In this document: one piece after another, positions 1-6,247 of the stretch
Numbering within the stretch: position 1 is the first letter of the stretch
Layout of the letters: every line of letters starts with the position of its first letter
NCBI GenBank assembly: GCA_937980625.1
Contig: CALJPJ010000062.1
Span: 1-11,123, forward strand
Direction of reading: 5' to 3'
Origin: an uncultured Bdellovibrionales bacterium
GTDB taxonomy: Bacteria; Bdellovibrionota; Bdellovibrionia; Bdellovibrionales; UBA1609
Length of the DNA stretch: 11,123 bases
Position numbers and translations under genes: made by a program
The notes under the pieces: model-generated
Databases searched by the model: none
What the model saw: the letters and a program-made list of their open reading frames with translations, nothing else
What the model was told of the DNA's origin: nothing

Positions 1-699
1 GGTGTGGCCTTAATGGGTGATATCGAATATGCCAAAGAAGTTGTAGCTATGACTGTTAAGCACACTAGTTTACCCGTTTCGGTTAAAATTAGAGCTGGTT
101 TTCAAAAAGATAAAGCTTTTTTAAAGAAATTTGTTTTGGCTTTGCAAGAAGCTGGAGCCTCTTGGCTGACTCTTCACCCTCGATTAGCAAGTGAAAAGCG
201 ACGAGGTAAGGCGGATTGGGGGCAAATAAAGTATATTAAAGAGCTTTTAGATATTCCTGTTATTGGTAATGGAGATGTACAAACTTGCGAAGATGCATTT
301 GCGATGCTCAAAGAAACTGGCTGTGACATGGTTATGATAGGTCGAGCATTAACAGCAAGGCCCTGGCTCTTGTGGCAAGTTGGGGCTAAGCTTGGTTTTG
401 CTCCTCCAGCAGGGAGAAAAGAGCAAGAGTTGCCAATATCACCAGAGCAAGAAGCCTGTGAATACGGAAAGTGTTTGTTAATTCTCACTAAGTACACCGA
501 AAAATTTTATGATCAACGTTTGGGACTTGTGCGATTAAAATTTTATGTTAAAACTAGTAGCGTTTGGTTAAATTTTGGCCATGCTTTCTATACAAAAGTA
601 AGAGTTTGTAACACATTTAGTGAATTTAAAGAGGTAGTGAGTACATTTTTTAATTCAAGTGACATGAAAATGTCTGCTAAAACTAACCTGAGAGAATAA
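1..699 (+). CDS. dus: tRNA-dihydrouridine synthase, 3' part (5' end outside the window)
   Basis: This flavoenzyme family (COG0042) uses FMN and NADPH to reduce specific uridines in tRNA to dihydrouridine in the cytoplasm. The reading frame is open to the left edge. The first visible residues, GVALMGDIEYAKEVV, match the interior of the TIM barrel, so the N-terminal half and the catalytic Cys lie outside. Visible family motifs are VSVKIRAG (FMN-contacting Lys), TLHPR (conserved His), RRGKADW, PVIGNGDV and MIGRALTARPW (FMN phosphate-binding loops). The C-terminal stretch from about RLGLVRLKFYVK onward fits the helical tRNA-binding domain. Which Dus subfamily it belongs to cannot be decided from this part. 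The GTG at base 4 is in frame but is almost certainly an internal valine. The next gene follows after 13 bases on the same strand, so the two are probably cotranscribed. Confidence 0.9.
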   Translation, partial: GVALMGDIEYAKEVVAMTVKHTSLPVSVKIRAGFQKDKAFLKKFVLALQEAGASWLTLHPRLASEKRRGKADWGQIKYIKELLDIPVIGNGDVQTCEDAFAMLKETGCDMVMIGRALTARPWLLWQVGAKLGFAPPAGRKEQELPISPEQEACEYGKCLLILTKYTEKFYDQRLGLVRLKFYVKTSSVWLNFGHAFYTKVRVCNTFSEFKEVVSTFFNSSDMKMSAKTNLRE

Positions 700-712
700 G
701 TTAACAATTATT

Positions 713-1657
713 ATGATTATTAATTTTTTTAAAAAAAATATTGGCTTAAAGATTTCATTTTTTTTGAGTTTATTTTTTACCTGGGCATTAATTCAATTTT
801 TTAAGTCACCGGTTGACGTAAATGATAATTTTATTGAGCTTGGTTTAAAGTTAAATGGTATTAAAGTTTCAAAAACAGAAGGGATTGAATATTCCCATTT
901 TAATAATTGCTCTGCTGATCAGGATTGCTCTTGTAAAGTTATAGTTCATGGTATTGGCGATAATTTTTTAAATTGGGCAAATATATTACAAGAAATAAAA
1001 AAACAAGATAAAGTCAAAGGGCACTGGGTCGCGTTTAATTACCCAGGAACTGGTGAATCAGACCCCTTTGCCGACAAAAATGATTTTAGAGTGAATCGAT
1101 TTTCGGCTATCATGAATAATAAAATGAAGAAAATTTGTAATGGGCCTTACGATTTAATTGCGGGCAGTATGGGAACTTGGATGTCTTTTTGGTGGACCAT
1201 TCAATTTCCTGAAGATATTAAGTCCATGCTCTTGTTAAATGCGGTTGGGGCTTATGCTGACTATACTTGGATGGCAGATGCAATGGTTAATCCCTCCACC
1301 GGAAAATTAAGACAGCTTTATAAAAAAGCTTATCATAACTCTCATTGGTGGCCAGAGAGAGTTTATTTAAATACATTAAAAAATGTTAAAAAAAGAAAAA
1401 ATAAACAGTTTATCCTGTCTCAAGATAGAACATTAGCTGTAGACGAATATCTACCCAAAATTAATCAAAAAACTTTTATTATTTGGGGTGAGTCAGATCA
1501 ACTGTTACCTATAAGCACTTATCACACTTATCTAGAAAAAATGCCGAATGTAAAAGGTAAAATTGTAAAAAACTGTGGTCATATGCCCAATTACGAATGT
1601 CCAGAAGAAGTTATTAAAGTTATAAATCAGTTTTATAATACCAGCTCTACTCAATAA
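713..1657 (+). CDS. Membrane-anchored alpha/beta hydrolase
   Basis: This 314-residue protein has the alpha/beta-hydrolase fold. Its N-terminus is a single hydrophobic segment (about residues 11-30) after a lysine-containing start, which suggests a signal anchor or uncleaved signal peptide, with the catalytic domain probably in the periplasm. Family landmarks are the oxyanion-hole motif VIVHGIGDN (about 76-84), NYPGTGESDPF (109-119) and the nucleophile elbow AGSMG with Ser152. That elbow is A-x-S-x-G rather than the usual G-x-S-x-G. The acid is Asp262 in WGESDQLLP and the base is His290 in NCGHMPNYECPEEV, so the triad is complete. Four Cys (66, 72, 74, 142) precede the elbow. The substrate is unknown: lipase, esterase or C-C hydrolase cannot be separated. 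No strong ribosome binding site precedes the ATG, which fits translation coupled to dus. The last six residues and the stop codon are encoded by the outer arm of repeat E1. Confidence 0.8.
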   Translation: MIINFFKKNIGLKISFFLSLFFTWALIQFFKSPVDVNDNFIELGLKLNGIKVSKTEGIEYSHFNNCSADQDCSCKVIVHGIGDNFLNWANILQEIKKQDKVKGHWVAFNYPGTGESDPFADKNDFRVNRFSAIMNNKMKKICNGPYDLIAGSMGTWMSFWWTIQFPEDIKSMLLLNAVGAYADYTWMADAMVNPSTGKLRQLYKKAYHNSHWWPERVYLNTLKNVKKRKNKQFILSQDRTLAVDEYLPKINQKTFIIWGESDQLLPISTYHTYLEKMPNVKGKIVKNCGHMPNYECPEEVIKVINQFYNTSSTQ

Positions 1658-1780
1658 CTCCCAAAAATTTTAAACTTATTTAAATTGTAATGCGCGGAGT
1701 TCTCCTGCAAGGAGCTGTTTGAGCACATTACAATTTAAATAAGTTTAAAATTTTTGGGAGTTATTGAATAGGGCTGGTAT
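1638..1780. repeat. Element E1: 143-bp giant palindrome with conserved centre
   Basis: The left arm is 1638-1692 and the right arm 1726-1780. These 55-bp arms are complementary at 53 of 55 positions, and the two mismatches lie near the outer end. The centre (1693-1725) carries CGC..AGTT......CAAGGAGCTGTTTGAGCA. A second copy of identical length and design is at 9233-9375. The arms begin ATACCA and end TGGTAT, so a TA dinucleotide lies just inside each end. That would suit a MITE mobilised by an IS630/Tc1-mariner-type transposase, but the palindrome itself makes the TA symmetrical, so this is only suggestive. The element supplies the 3' end of the hydrolase gene and could form a strong RNA hairpin in either direction. 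No T-run follows it. Confidence 0.9.
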
Positions 1781-1804
1781 AGTGAGTGTTGTTATACATT
1801 CACT

Positions 1805-1833
1805 TTGATTCATTTAAAATCTCAATTTAGGAT
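1805..1833 (+). promoter_or_regulatory. Possible sigma70-type promoter for the HPF-like gene
   Basis: TTGATT (1805-1810) is followed after exactly 17 bases by TAGGAT (1828-1833). Each hexamer matches the sigma70 consensus at four of six positions. It lies between the E1 palindrome and the HPF-like gene and would give a leader of about 70 bases. If E1 blocks read-through from the dus-hydrolase unit, the gene needs its own promoter here. Confidence 0.35.
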
Positions 1834-1909
1834 TAAAAGCAGTTAAATCCCACAAACTATTATTTATGCACTAAACTAAATGTATTGGAACGTAAATGTA
1901 GGAGGGTAA

Positions 1910-2260
1910 ATGCGAAGAAAAATTAATTTAAACGGGGTAGATTTTTCCCCAGAATTACAAGACTTAATTGATCAACATATAGATGACATCATTGAGTTCA
2001 GTCCAGAAAACTGTAAAATCACGGTGACCATAAATCAGATGGTAAAAATGAATCACACCTTTGAAGTTAAAATGAATTTAGTTGGTCCTAAAACTAATAT
2101 TTTTGCCTCGACACAAGGTCGGCAAGTTATACAAGTTTTAGCAGAGACTAAAAGAAAAATTTTAAATCAATTTAAAAGTCATAGAAAGCAAGCAATTCTT
2201 AATCGTCGCAAAGACAAATATAAATATCAACAAGAAGAAAAATACAAAGATGCGGCCTAA
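1910..2260 (+). CDS. HPF/YfiA-like ribosome hibernation factor (S30AE family)
   Basis: This is a 116-residue basic protein of the short HPF/YfiA (sigma-54 modulation/S30AE) type. Family members bind the decoding region of the 30S subunit in stationary phase and promote inactive 100S or 70S ribosomes. The layout fits the beta-alpha-beta-beta-beta-alpha fold. KINLNGVDFSPELQDLIDQHIDDI is strand 1 plus helix 1, CKITVTINQM and HTFEVKMNLVG are the central strands, and NIFASTQGRQVIQVLAETKRKILNQFKSHRKQ is the last strand and helix. The C-terminal tail is strongly basic, then lysine- and tyrosine-rich, and lacks the long-HPF dimerisation domain. An AGGAGG at 1900-1905 stands 4 bases before the ATG, the strongest Shine-Dalgarno site in the window. 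It is a single-gene unit between E1 and a good terminator. Confidence 0.75.
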   Translation: MRRKINLNGVDFSPELQDLIDQHIDDIIEFSPENCKITVTINQMVKMNHTFEVKMNLVGPKTNIFASTQGRQVIQVLAETKRKILNQFKSHRKQAILNRRKDKYKYQQEEKYKDAA

Positions 2261-2284
2261 TTTATTATAAATAATATGTAATAT

Positions 2285-2323
2285 AAAAAGCCAATATCTC
2301 ATAATGGATATTGGCTCTTTTTT
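2285..2323. terminator. Bidirectional intrinsic terminator
   Basis: A perfect 10-bp stem (AGCCAATATC at 2289-2298 with GATATTGGCT at 2307-2316) has an 8-base loop. It is followed by T6 at 2318-2323 and preceded by A5 at 2285-2289. It can therefore end the HPF-like gene on the plus strand and the LysR gene arriving on the minus strand. Confidence 0.85.
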
Positions 2324-2374
2324 AATGAACTCAATAACCAATAAAGGTATAGTTTAAGTCAGGTTTGTAATTTG

Positions 2375-3247
2375 TTATGCCTTATTGTCAAAGTACTTTT
2401 TTAACTCTGTTTTAATTGTAGTTAAAAAGTCTTTTTCAGCACTCGTTTTCATGCAATCCATTCGGTATATTAAGCAAATTTCATCATTAAAAAAAGGATA
2501 TATATCTAGTGGCTTAAGTAATTTTTTACTGGAGTCAGCGACGACTCGACCAGGGAGAATACCTATGCCCATGTTTTTTTCTGTCAAACTACGGATAAGC
2601 TCTAGGTTTGAAGTTTTAATGTGTTGTTTAATATTAATTGATTTTTTTGAAAGTTTTTTCAAGATACTCTGAGATTGAGTTAGTTCAGGGTCATAAATTA
2701 AAGTTTGTTTTTTGTTTTTATCCCAATTTTTATGAGCCCAAAATTGAACTTTGTCTTTGCAAATTTTACTAATTATTAAATCGGGGTGTTTTGTTGGGTT
2801 AACAACAATTCCAAAATCAAGTTTAAAGCTAATTACTTTTTCAGTGACCAACCGTGATAGATTATGTGAGAAGTTAATGTCGATATTAGAATGTTTTTTA
2901 TAAATTTGTGGTAAAGTATGTGGCAATGTATAAAGGGCAACAGAAGTGTGGCAACCGATGTTATAGCTACCGGTAAGCTCTTGCTCTGATAAAAGTGTGT
3001 TGTGTTTTATTTTTGCCCACTCAAGTAACAAGGATCGTGAGTGTGTAACAAAGCGTTCTCCCGCTTTAGTTAACTTAACTCCTGACTTACTTCTTATTAA
3101 TAACTTTGTGCCAATACTATCTTCAGTTCTTTTGATGGCTAAGCTTAGTGAGGGTTGAGTTATTCCTAGTCTTTCTGCAGCTCTAGAAATATTAAGTGTG
3201 TTTGATACTTCAATAAAATAAACTAAATCTGAATAAGCTGGTCCCAT
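2375..3247 (-). CDS. LysR-family transcriptional regulator
   Basis: This is a LysR-type regulator of 290 residues, the usual family length. The N-terminal winged helix-turn-helix is clear: NISRAAERLGITQPSLSLAIKRTEDSIGTKLLIRSKSGVKLTKAGE spans roughly residues 19-65. The rest (about 90-290) is the two-lobed periplasmic-binding-like effector domain, for example YNIGCHTSVALYTLPHTLPQ and MGIGILPGRVV. The ligand cannot be told. The start chosen is the ATG whose first base is 3247. A GTG six bases upstream (3253) is also in frame but lies inside the Shine-Dalgarno sequence AAGAGGTG (complement of 3251-3258), which is ideally spaced for the ATG. The gene is divergent from the dioxygenase at 3493, and a canonical T-N11-A site sits between them. 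The usual LysR arrangement would make it an autorepressor and a ligand-dependent regulator of that gene (inference). Confidence 0.92.
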   Translation of the reverse strand: MGPAYSDLVYFIEVSNTLNISRAAERLGITQPSLSLAIKRTEDSIGTKLLIRSKSGVKLTKAGERFVTHSRSLLLEWAKIKHNTLLSEQELTGSYNIGCHTSVALYTLPHTLPQIYKKHSNIDINFSHNLSRLVTEKVISFKLDFGIVVNPTKHPDLIISKICKDKVQFWAHKNWDKNKKQTLIYDPELTQSQSILKKLSKKSINIKQHIKTSNLELIRSLTEKNMGIGILPGRVVADSSKKLLKPLDIYPFFNDEICLIYRMDCMKTSAEKDFLTTIKTELKKYFDNKA

Positions 3248-3306
3248 AGTCACCTCTTGAAAGGATGTTCTATCTGATTATAGCTGAATAAACTAATAAA
3301 AAGCAC

Positions 3307-3321
3307 ATAGGTTATAACTAT
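3307..3321. promoter_or_regulatory. LysR-type operator (ATAG-N7-CTAT, T-N11-A)
   Basis: ATAGGTTATAACTAT is an interrupted dyad that meets the LysR-box rule T-N11-A (T at 3308, A at 3320). The inner GTTATAAC is also palindromic. It is 60 bases upstream of the LysR start and about 170 bases upstream of the dioxygenase start, in the shared divergent intergenic region. A further CTAT half-site follows at about 3327-3330. The rest of 3254-3480 is very AT-rich, and I see no convincing -35/-10 pair in it. Confidence 0.45.
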
Positions 3322-3492
3322 TACAACTATCATCCTTATCTATTTTATTTATGTATGAGTTTAATTTACATTTTTTAAGTTGTAATACTTTAAACACATT
3401 TATTTATATAACAGTTTTAAAGTAATAAATTAAAATCATTATTAATAACTTAAACAGCTTAAAGTATTAGTCTTTAGAGCAAAGGATATAAA

Positions 3493-4149
3493 ATGAAAGA
3501 ATCAAAACGTAAATTTTTAAAAATGGGCCTTGGTGCTGTAGCCATAGGAATTGCAGGTAGAGCAACTGGGGAGGGGTTATTATGTAATACTCAAACTGCT
3601 AAGCAGCCGTCAGGACCGTTTTACCCTGAGAATGATCAGGCAGATAAAGATAATGACCTAACTTGGGTTCAAGGCTCTGAGCGAGCGGCAGAAGGTGAGG
3701 TTATAATTATTAATGGTAAAGTCACTGACTCAATATCTTGCGCTCCTGTGGCCGGAGCTCTAGTTGAAATATGGCAAGCTTGCCATACCGGAAAATATAA
3801 TCATTCAGCCGACCCCAATACGGCCAAGCTAGATGAAAATTTTCAATATTGGGGACGTGCTATTACAAATGAGCAAGGGGAGTATGAGTTTAAAACAATT
3901 ATGCCAGGTGCTTATCCGGCATCAAATGACTGGGTTCGTCCATCTCATATTCATTGTCGAGTTCTACGGCGTGGGTTTGAGGAGCTTGTTACACAGATTT
4001 ACTTTAAAGGTACAGAGCATTTACAAACAGATAGGTTATTTTTATCAATACCACAAGACCAAAGAGAGAGTGTTGTGGTCGATTTACAAAATAGTTTAAT
4101 GGGACCAAGGCAAGGTGAATTTAATATTTCAATAAACAAAGTAACGTAA
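3493..4149 (+). CDS. Exported intradiol ring-cleavage dioxygenase-like protein
   Basis: This 218-residue protein belongs to the intradiol dioxygenase superfamily (protocatechuate 3,4-dioxygenase / catechol 1,2-dioxygenase), Fe(III) enzymes that insert O2 between catechol hydroxyls. All four iron ligands can be placed by comparison with protocatechuate dioxygenase beta: Tyr102 (GKYNH), Tyr141 (PGAYP), His152 and His154 (RPSHIH). Arg149 matches the catalytic Arg. SGPFYP (40-45) is the family's N-terminal signature. The leader SKRKFLKMGLGAVAIGIAG resembles a Tat signal with the KRxFLK form of the twin-arginine motif, so the folded metalloenzyme is probably sent to the periplasm. It is a single short chain, unlike the two-subunit cytoplasmic enzyme, and no other aromatic-catabolism genes are nearby. 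The aromatic substrate is therefore unknown. AAAGGA at 3481-3486 supports the start. LysR control is likely. Confidence 0.85.
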   Translation: MKESKRKFLKMGLGAVAIGIAGRATGEGLLCNTQTAKQPSGPFYPENDQADKDNDLTWVQGSERAAEGEVIIINGKVTDSISCAPVAGALVEIWQACHTGKYNHSADPNTAKLDENFQYWGRAITNEQGEYEFKTIMPGAYPASNDWVRPSHIHCRVLRRGFEELVTQIYFKGTEHLQTDRLFLSIPQDQRESVVVDLQNSLMGPRQGEFNISINKVT

Positions 4150-4161
4150 CTGCATAATAAT

Positions 4162-4191
4162 AAGGGCTGTTAACTTGAGATAACAGTCCTT
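4162..4191. terminator. Hairpin between convergent genes, weak terminator candidate
   Basis: AAGGGCTGTTA (4162-4172) pairs with TAACAGTCCTT (4181-4191) over 11 positions with one G-T pair and an 8-base loop. It sits between the stop codons of the dioxygenase and the carbonic-anhydrase-like gene, which converge. No T-run follows on either strand, so intrinsic termination is uncertain. Confidence 0.4.
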
Positions 4192-4217
4192 ACTCGCAGG
4201 TTAAGCTGTGATTCGCC

Positions 4218-5018
4218 TTAGTAGTTAGTGACTTTTCTATTGTTAAGCTTTTGTATAGGGCGATTATTGTGTGGGTAGATTTGTCTGAATGATAAAATTT
4301 GATCCCGTGACATAGTGATTGGAGTATTTAAAATATTCCAACTGACCCCTTCACTACAAGGCGGTGTCGTGAGTGATCCCATATAATGGTAATGTGAATA
4401 TTTACTAGGTAGTAACTCAGAGAAATTGATGTGACTATTTATAACTTGTTCAATGCCTTTTGTTTGAGGGATATTGCTCCAGATGGAGTCAATTAAAGTA
4501 TTTCGTGGTCCTTCAATGGCAAAAAAAGCAATTATGGCAATTTGCCCAGCAGTATTTTGATGTATCAATTGAACTTCTAGTGGCAAAGAGTTTCCAGATA
4601 GTGTGTGCTCACTGCTGGAGTGAAATAAAACACTTTTAAGTTCAAAGCTTTCACCACGAATAAAAGTTAAGTTTCCTGGAGAAACATTCACCATTATTGT
4701 GTTTCCAGTGTCAGAAACTTGAGCTGGTCCAGGGTTAAATTGAAATTTAAGGTCGGCATTGCCCATAGGGCGTGACCAAACAAGATTGATTGGTGATTGA
4801 GATTGACCTTGTGAGCAGGCAGAAAAGCTTGGTGAGAGCTGACTCCAATTCTCTGGGCCATTTAAGCCTTTATATCCCCAGGTTAAAGCCTTTACTGGTT
4901 GTACAGCCATGGGTTGAGCAGGAAGTGTAGGGGTTGGATACTCACTTAATTTTTCCTTTAATGAGCAAGAAGCTACTAAACTAATAATTGTAATTAAAAA
5001 AGTAATTTTAGTTGTCAT
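4218..5018 (-). CDS. Alpha-carbonic-anhydrase-fold lipoprotein lacking two zinc ligands
   Basis: This 266-residue protein starts with a lipoprotein signal ending VASC (lipidated Cys18). A proline-rich linker (about 27-43) and an alpha-carbonic anhydrase domain follow: WGYKGLNGPENW, C68 with GQSQSPIN, and SLTTPPCSEGVSWNIL with C221, the usual disulphide partner. Active enzymes carry F-H-F-H-x3-E-H and E-V-H-L-V-H. Here these read V-L-F-H-S-S-S-E-H and E-V-Q-L-I-H. The first zinc His (His94 of human CA II) is thus Leu131 and the third (His119) is Gln150, and only His133 remains. The proton-shuttle His64 position is Asn106. The fold motifs persist, so this looks like a folded but catalytically inactive CA-related protein on the membrane surface. 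A binding role is inference. An AAAGGA lies 7-8 bases before the start. The gene is divergent from the CDF transporter. Confidence 0.88.
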   Translation of the reverse strand: MTTKITFLITIISLVASCSLKEKLSEYPTPTLPAQPMAVQPVKALTWGYKGLNGPENWSQLSPSFSACSQGQSQSPINLVWSRPMGNADLKFQFNPGPAQVSDTGNTIMVNVSPGNLTFIRGESFELKSVLFHSSSEHTLSGNSLPLEVQLIHQNTAGQIAIIAFFAIEGPRNTLIDSIWSNIPQTKGIEQVINSHINFSELLPSKYSHYHYMGSLTTPPCSEGVSWNILNTPITMSRDQILSFRQIYPHNNRPIQKLNNRKVTNY

Positions 5019-5050
5019 AGGGAAGTCCTTTCCTTTTCGAGGTATCTATT

Positions 5051-5059
5051 TGATATAAT
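5051..5059 (+). promoter_or_regulatory. Extended -10 promoter upstream of the CDF transporter
   Basis: TGATATAAT is a perfect TGn-TATAAT extended -10 and needs little -35 support (none is obvious). Transcription would start near 5066, leaving a leader of about 110 bases before the coding region at 5175. That leader contains the palindrome TGATGCATCA at 5106-5115, which could be an operator. Confidence 0.45.
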
Positions 5060-5105
5060 TAATTTTAAAAGCCTTTGAGATGAAGTCAAAGTTATTTAAT
5101 TGATG

Positions 5106-5115
5106 TGATGCATCA
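5106..5115. promoter_or_regulatory. Palindrome, possible operator in the CA-like/CDF intergenic region
   Basis: TGATGCATCA is a perfect 10-bp palindrome. It extends to ATGTGATGCATCATAT (5103-5118) with one non-pairing position on each side. It lies about 40 bases downstream of the inferred CDF transcription start and could bind a dimeric, perhaps metal-sensing, repressor. No specific regulator family is recognised. Confidence 0.25.
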
Positions 5116-5165
5116 TATTTTTACCTTAGGCCTAGTTTCAGCTAGTATCAGCCTTCTATTTTATT

Positions 5166-5177
5166 GGAGGATCTATT
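5166..5177 (+). promoter_or_regulatory. Ribosome binding site directing an ATT (AUU) start codon
   Basis: GGAGG at 5166-5170 is followed after 4 bases by ATT (5175-5177). The same 4-base spacing separates AGGAGG and ATG in the HPF-like gene. Between the in-frame stop at 5133 and the GTG at 5247 there is no ATG, GTG or TTG in this frame, so the Shine-Dalgarno site points to ATT as the start. Confidence 0.55.
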
Positions 5178-6182
5178 TCTAATTCAGATAAGAAGTCAGG
5201 CGTTTCAGTAGTACTGTCGGCCATTGTTGGTAATGGCACTATATGTGTGGCTAAATTTTGTGGGTGGCTAATTACTCTTAGCCCGTCGATGTTAGCTGAA
5301 ACTATTCATTCATTGGCAGATACAGCTAATCAGATTTTACTATATATTGGTCTAAGACAAAGTAATCACGGCCCCACCCAAGAGCATCCTTGGGGCTATG
5401 GTAACGCCAGGTATCTTTGGAATTTGATTTCAGCGACTGGTATTTTTTTTATAGGATTTGGTGTTACTACTTATCACGGTGTTCATAGTTTATTAAACCT
5501 TCAACCTTATCAAAACCCAGATTTAACAATTCCAATTCTTATTTTAGCTTATGCTTTTGTAGTTGAGGGTTATGTTTTATATGTGGCCTATAAAGCTGTT
5601 AAAGTTAAAAAGGGAAAAAAAAGTCTGTTTAAGTATATTAAAACAGGCGATGATCCAACGACCGTTGCTGTACTCTTAGAAGATGGTTTAGCTGTGTTAG
5701 GTGTATGTTTGGCACTAATAGGAATCTGGTTATCTAAAGTTTTACAGACAAATTTACCTGATGCGATTACATCAATAATTATTGGAGGATTACTTGGTTT
5801 ACTTGCCTTTATATTGATTCGCTCTAATGCTAGGTTACTTATGGGAGCTTCCGCTGACCCTCAGCTTGAGGAGAGTATAAAAGAGTATTTATCTAGTCAC
5901 AAAAGTATAGATAAAATCACAAGTTTTAAAACTGAAATTTTAGGTCCAGGACGTTTACGCTTAGCAGCTGAGGTAGAGTTTCATGGTGAATGGTTGATTA
6001 ACCGCGAGCAAATTGTGAAAGATGCTGAAAGAATTAGAAGTGGAGAGTTAGACCCTGTACCTGTTCTTATGGACACCTCTGAGAGAATGGTGCGTACATT
6101 AGGTAAATCTATTAATGAGCTTGAGGCGGCATTAAAAACTAAATTTCCAGAATTAGATATTATTGAAATAGAAGTAAATTAA
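5175..6182 (+). CDS. Cation diffusion facilitator, ZnT9/SLC30A9-like
   Basis: This is a CDF metal-proton antiporter of the inner membrane, probably moving Zn2+ or a similar divalent cation out of the cytoplasm. From the ATT start it has 335 residues: MSNSDKKSGVSVVLSAIVGN, then TM1. The TM2 metal site H45-x3-D49 lies in ETIHSLADTANQ. TM5 carries LLEDGLAVLG (E169/D170) and TM6 follows PDAITS (D196). The cytoplasmic domain (ADPQLEESIKEYL, LRLAAEVEFHGEW) ends in ERMVRTLGKSINELEAALKTKFPELDIIEIEV. This tail and the DPTTVAVLLED motif resemble the SLC30A9 branch rather than classical FieF/CzcD. Starting at the GTG of 5247 would remove half of TM1, so the longer protein is preferred. The gene stands divergent from the CA-like lipoprotein. 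The metal cannot be stated. Confidence 0.88.
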   Translation: MSNSDKKSGVSVVLSAIVGNGTICVAKFCGWLITLSPSMLAETIHSLADTANQILLYIGLRQSNHGPTQEHPWGYGNARYLWNLISATGIFFIGFGVTTYHGVHSLLNLQPYQNPDLTIPILILAYAFVVEGYVLYVAYKAVKVKKGKKSLFKYIKTGDDPTTVAVLLEDGLAVLGVCLALIGIWLSKVLQTNLPDAITSIIIGGLLGLLAFILIRSNARLLMGASADPQLEESIKEYLSSHKSIDKITSFKTEILGPGRLRLAAEVEFHGEWLINREQIVKDAERIRSGELDPVPVLMDTSERMVRTLGKSINELEAALKTKFPELDIIEIEVN

Positions 6183-6247
6183 TTTGGCCTTTTAAAATTT
6201 AATAAAAAGTATTGAATTTATTTTGATTTAATCCACTGGAGAAACCT

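Noticed and set aside
174..497. Open frame on the minus strand inside dus
   Set aside because: It is fully antisense to conserved Dus motifs and has no ribosome binding site or recognisable protein features.
1886..1901. TTGGAACGTAAATGTA resembling a sigma-54 -24/-12 promoter before the HPF-like gene
   Set aside because: The -12 element lacks TTGC, and the start of transcription would fall at or after the ribosome binding site, removing it from the mRNA.
2385..2672. Plus-strand open frame antisense to the LysR gene
   Set aside because: It is antisense to the clear LysR effector domain, with no initiation signal.
3833..4099. Out-of-frame open frame inside the dioxygenase gene
   Set aside because: It overlaps the catalytic region of the dioxygenase in another frame, and its residues look random.
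5247..5249. GTG at 5247 as the start of the CDF transporter
   Set aside because: It lacks a Shine-Dalgarno site and would cut TM1 in half, while typical TM1 sequence continues upstream.
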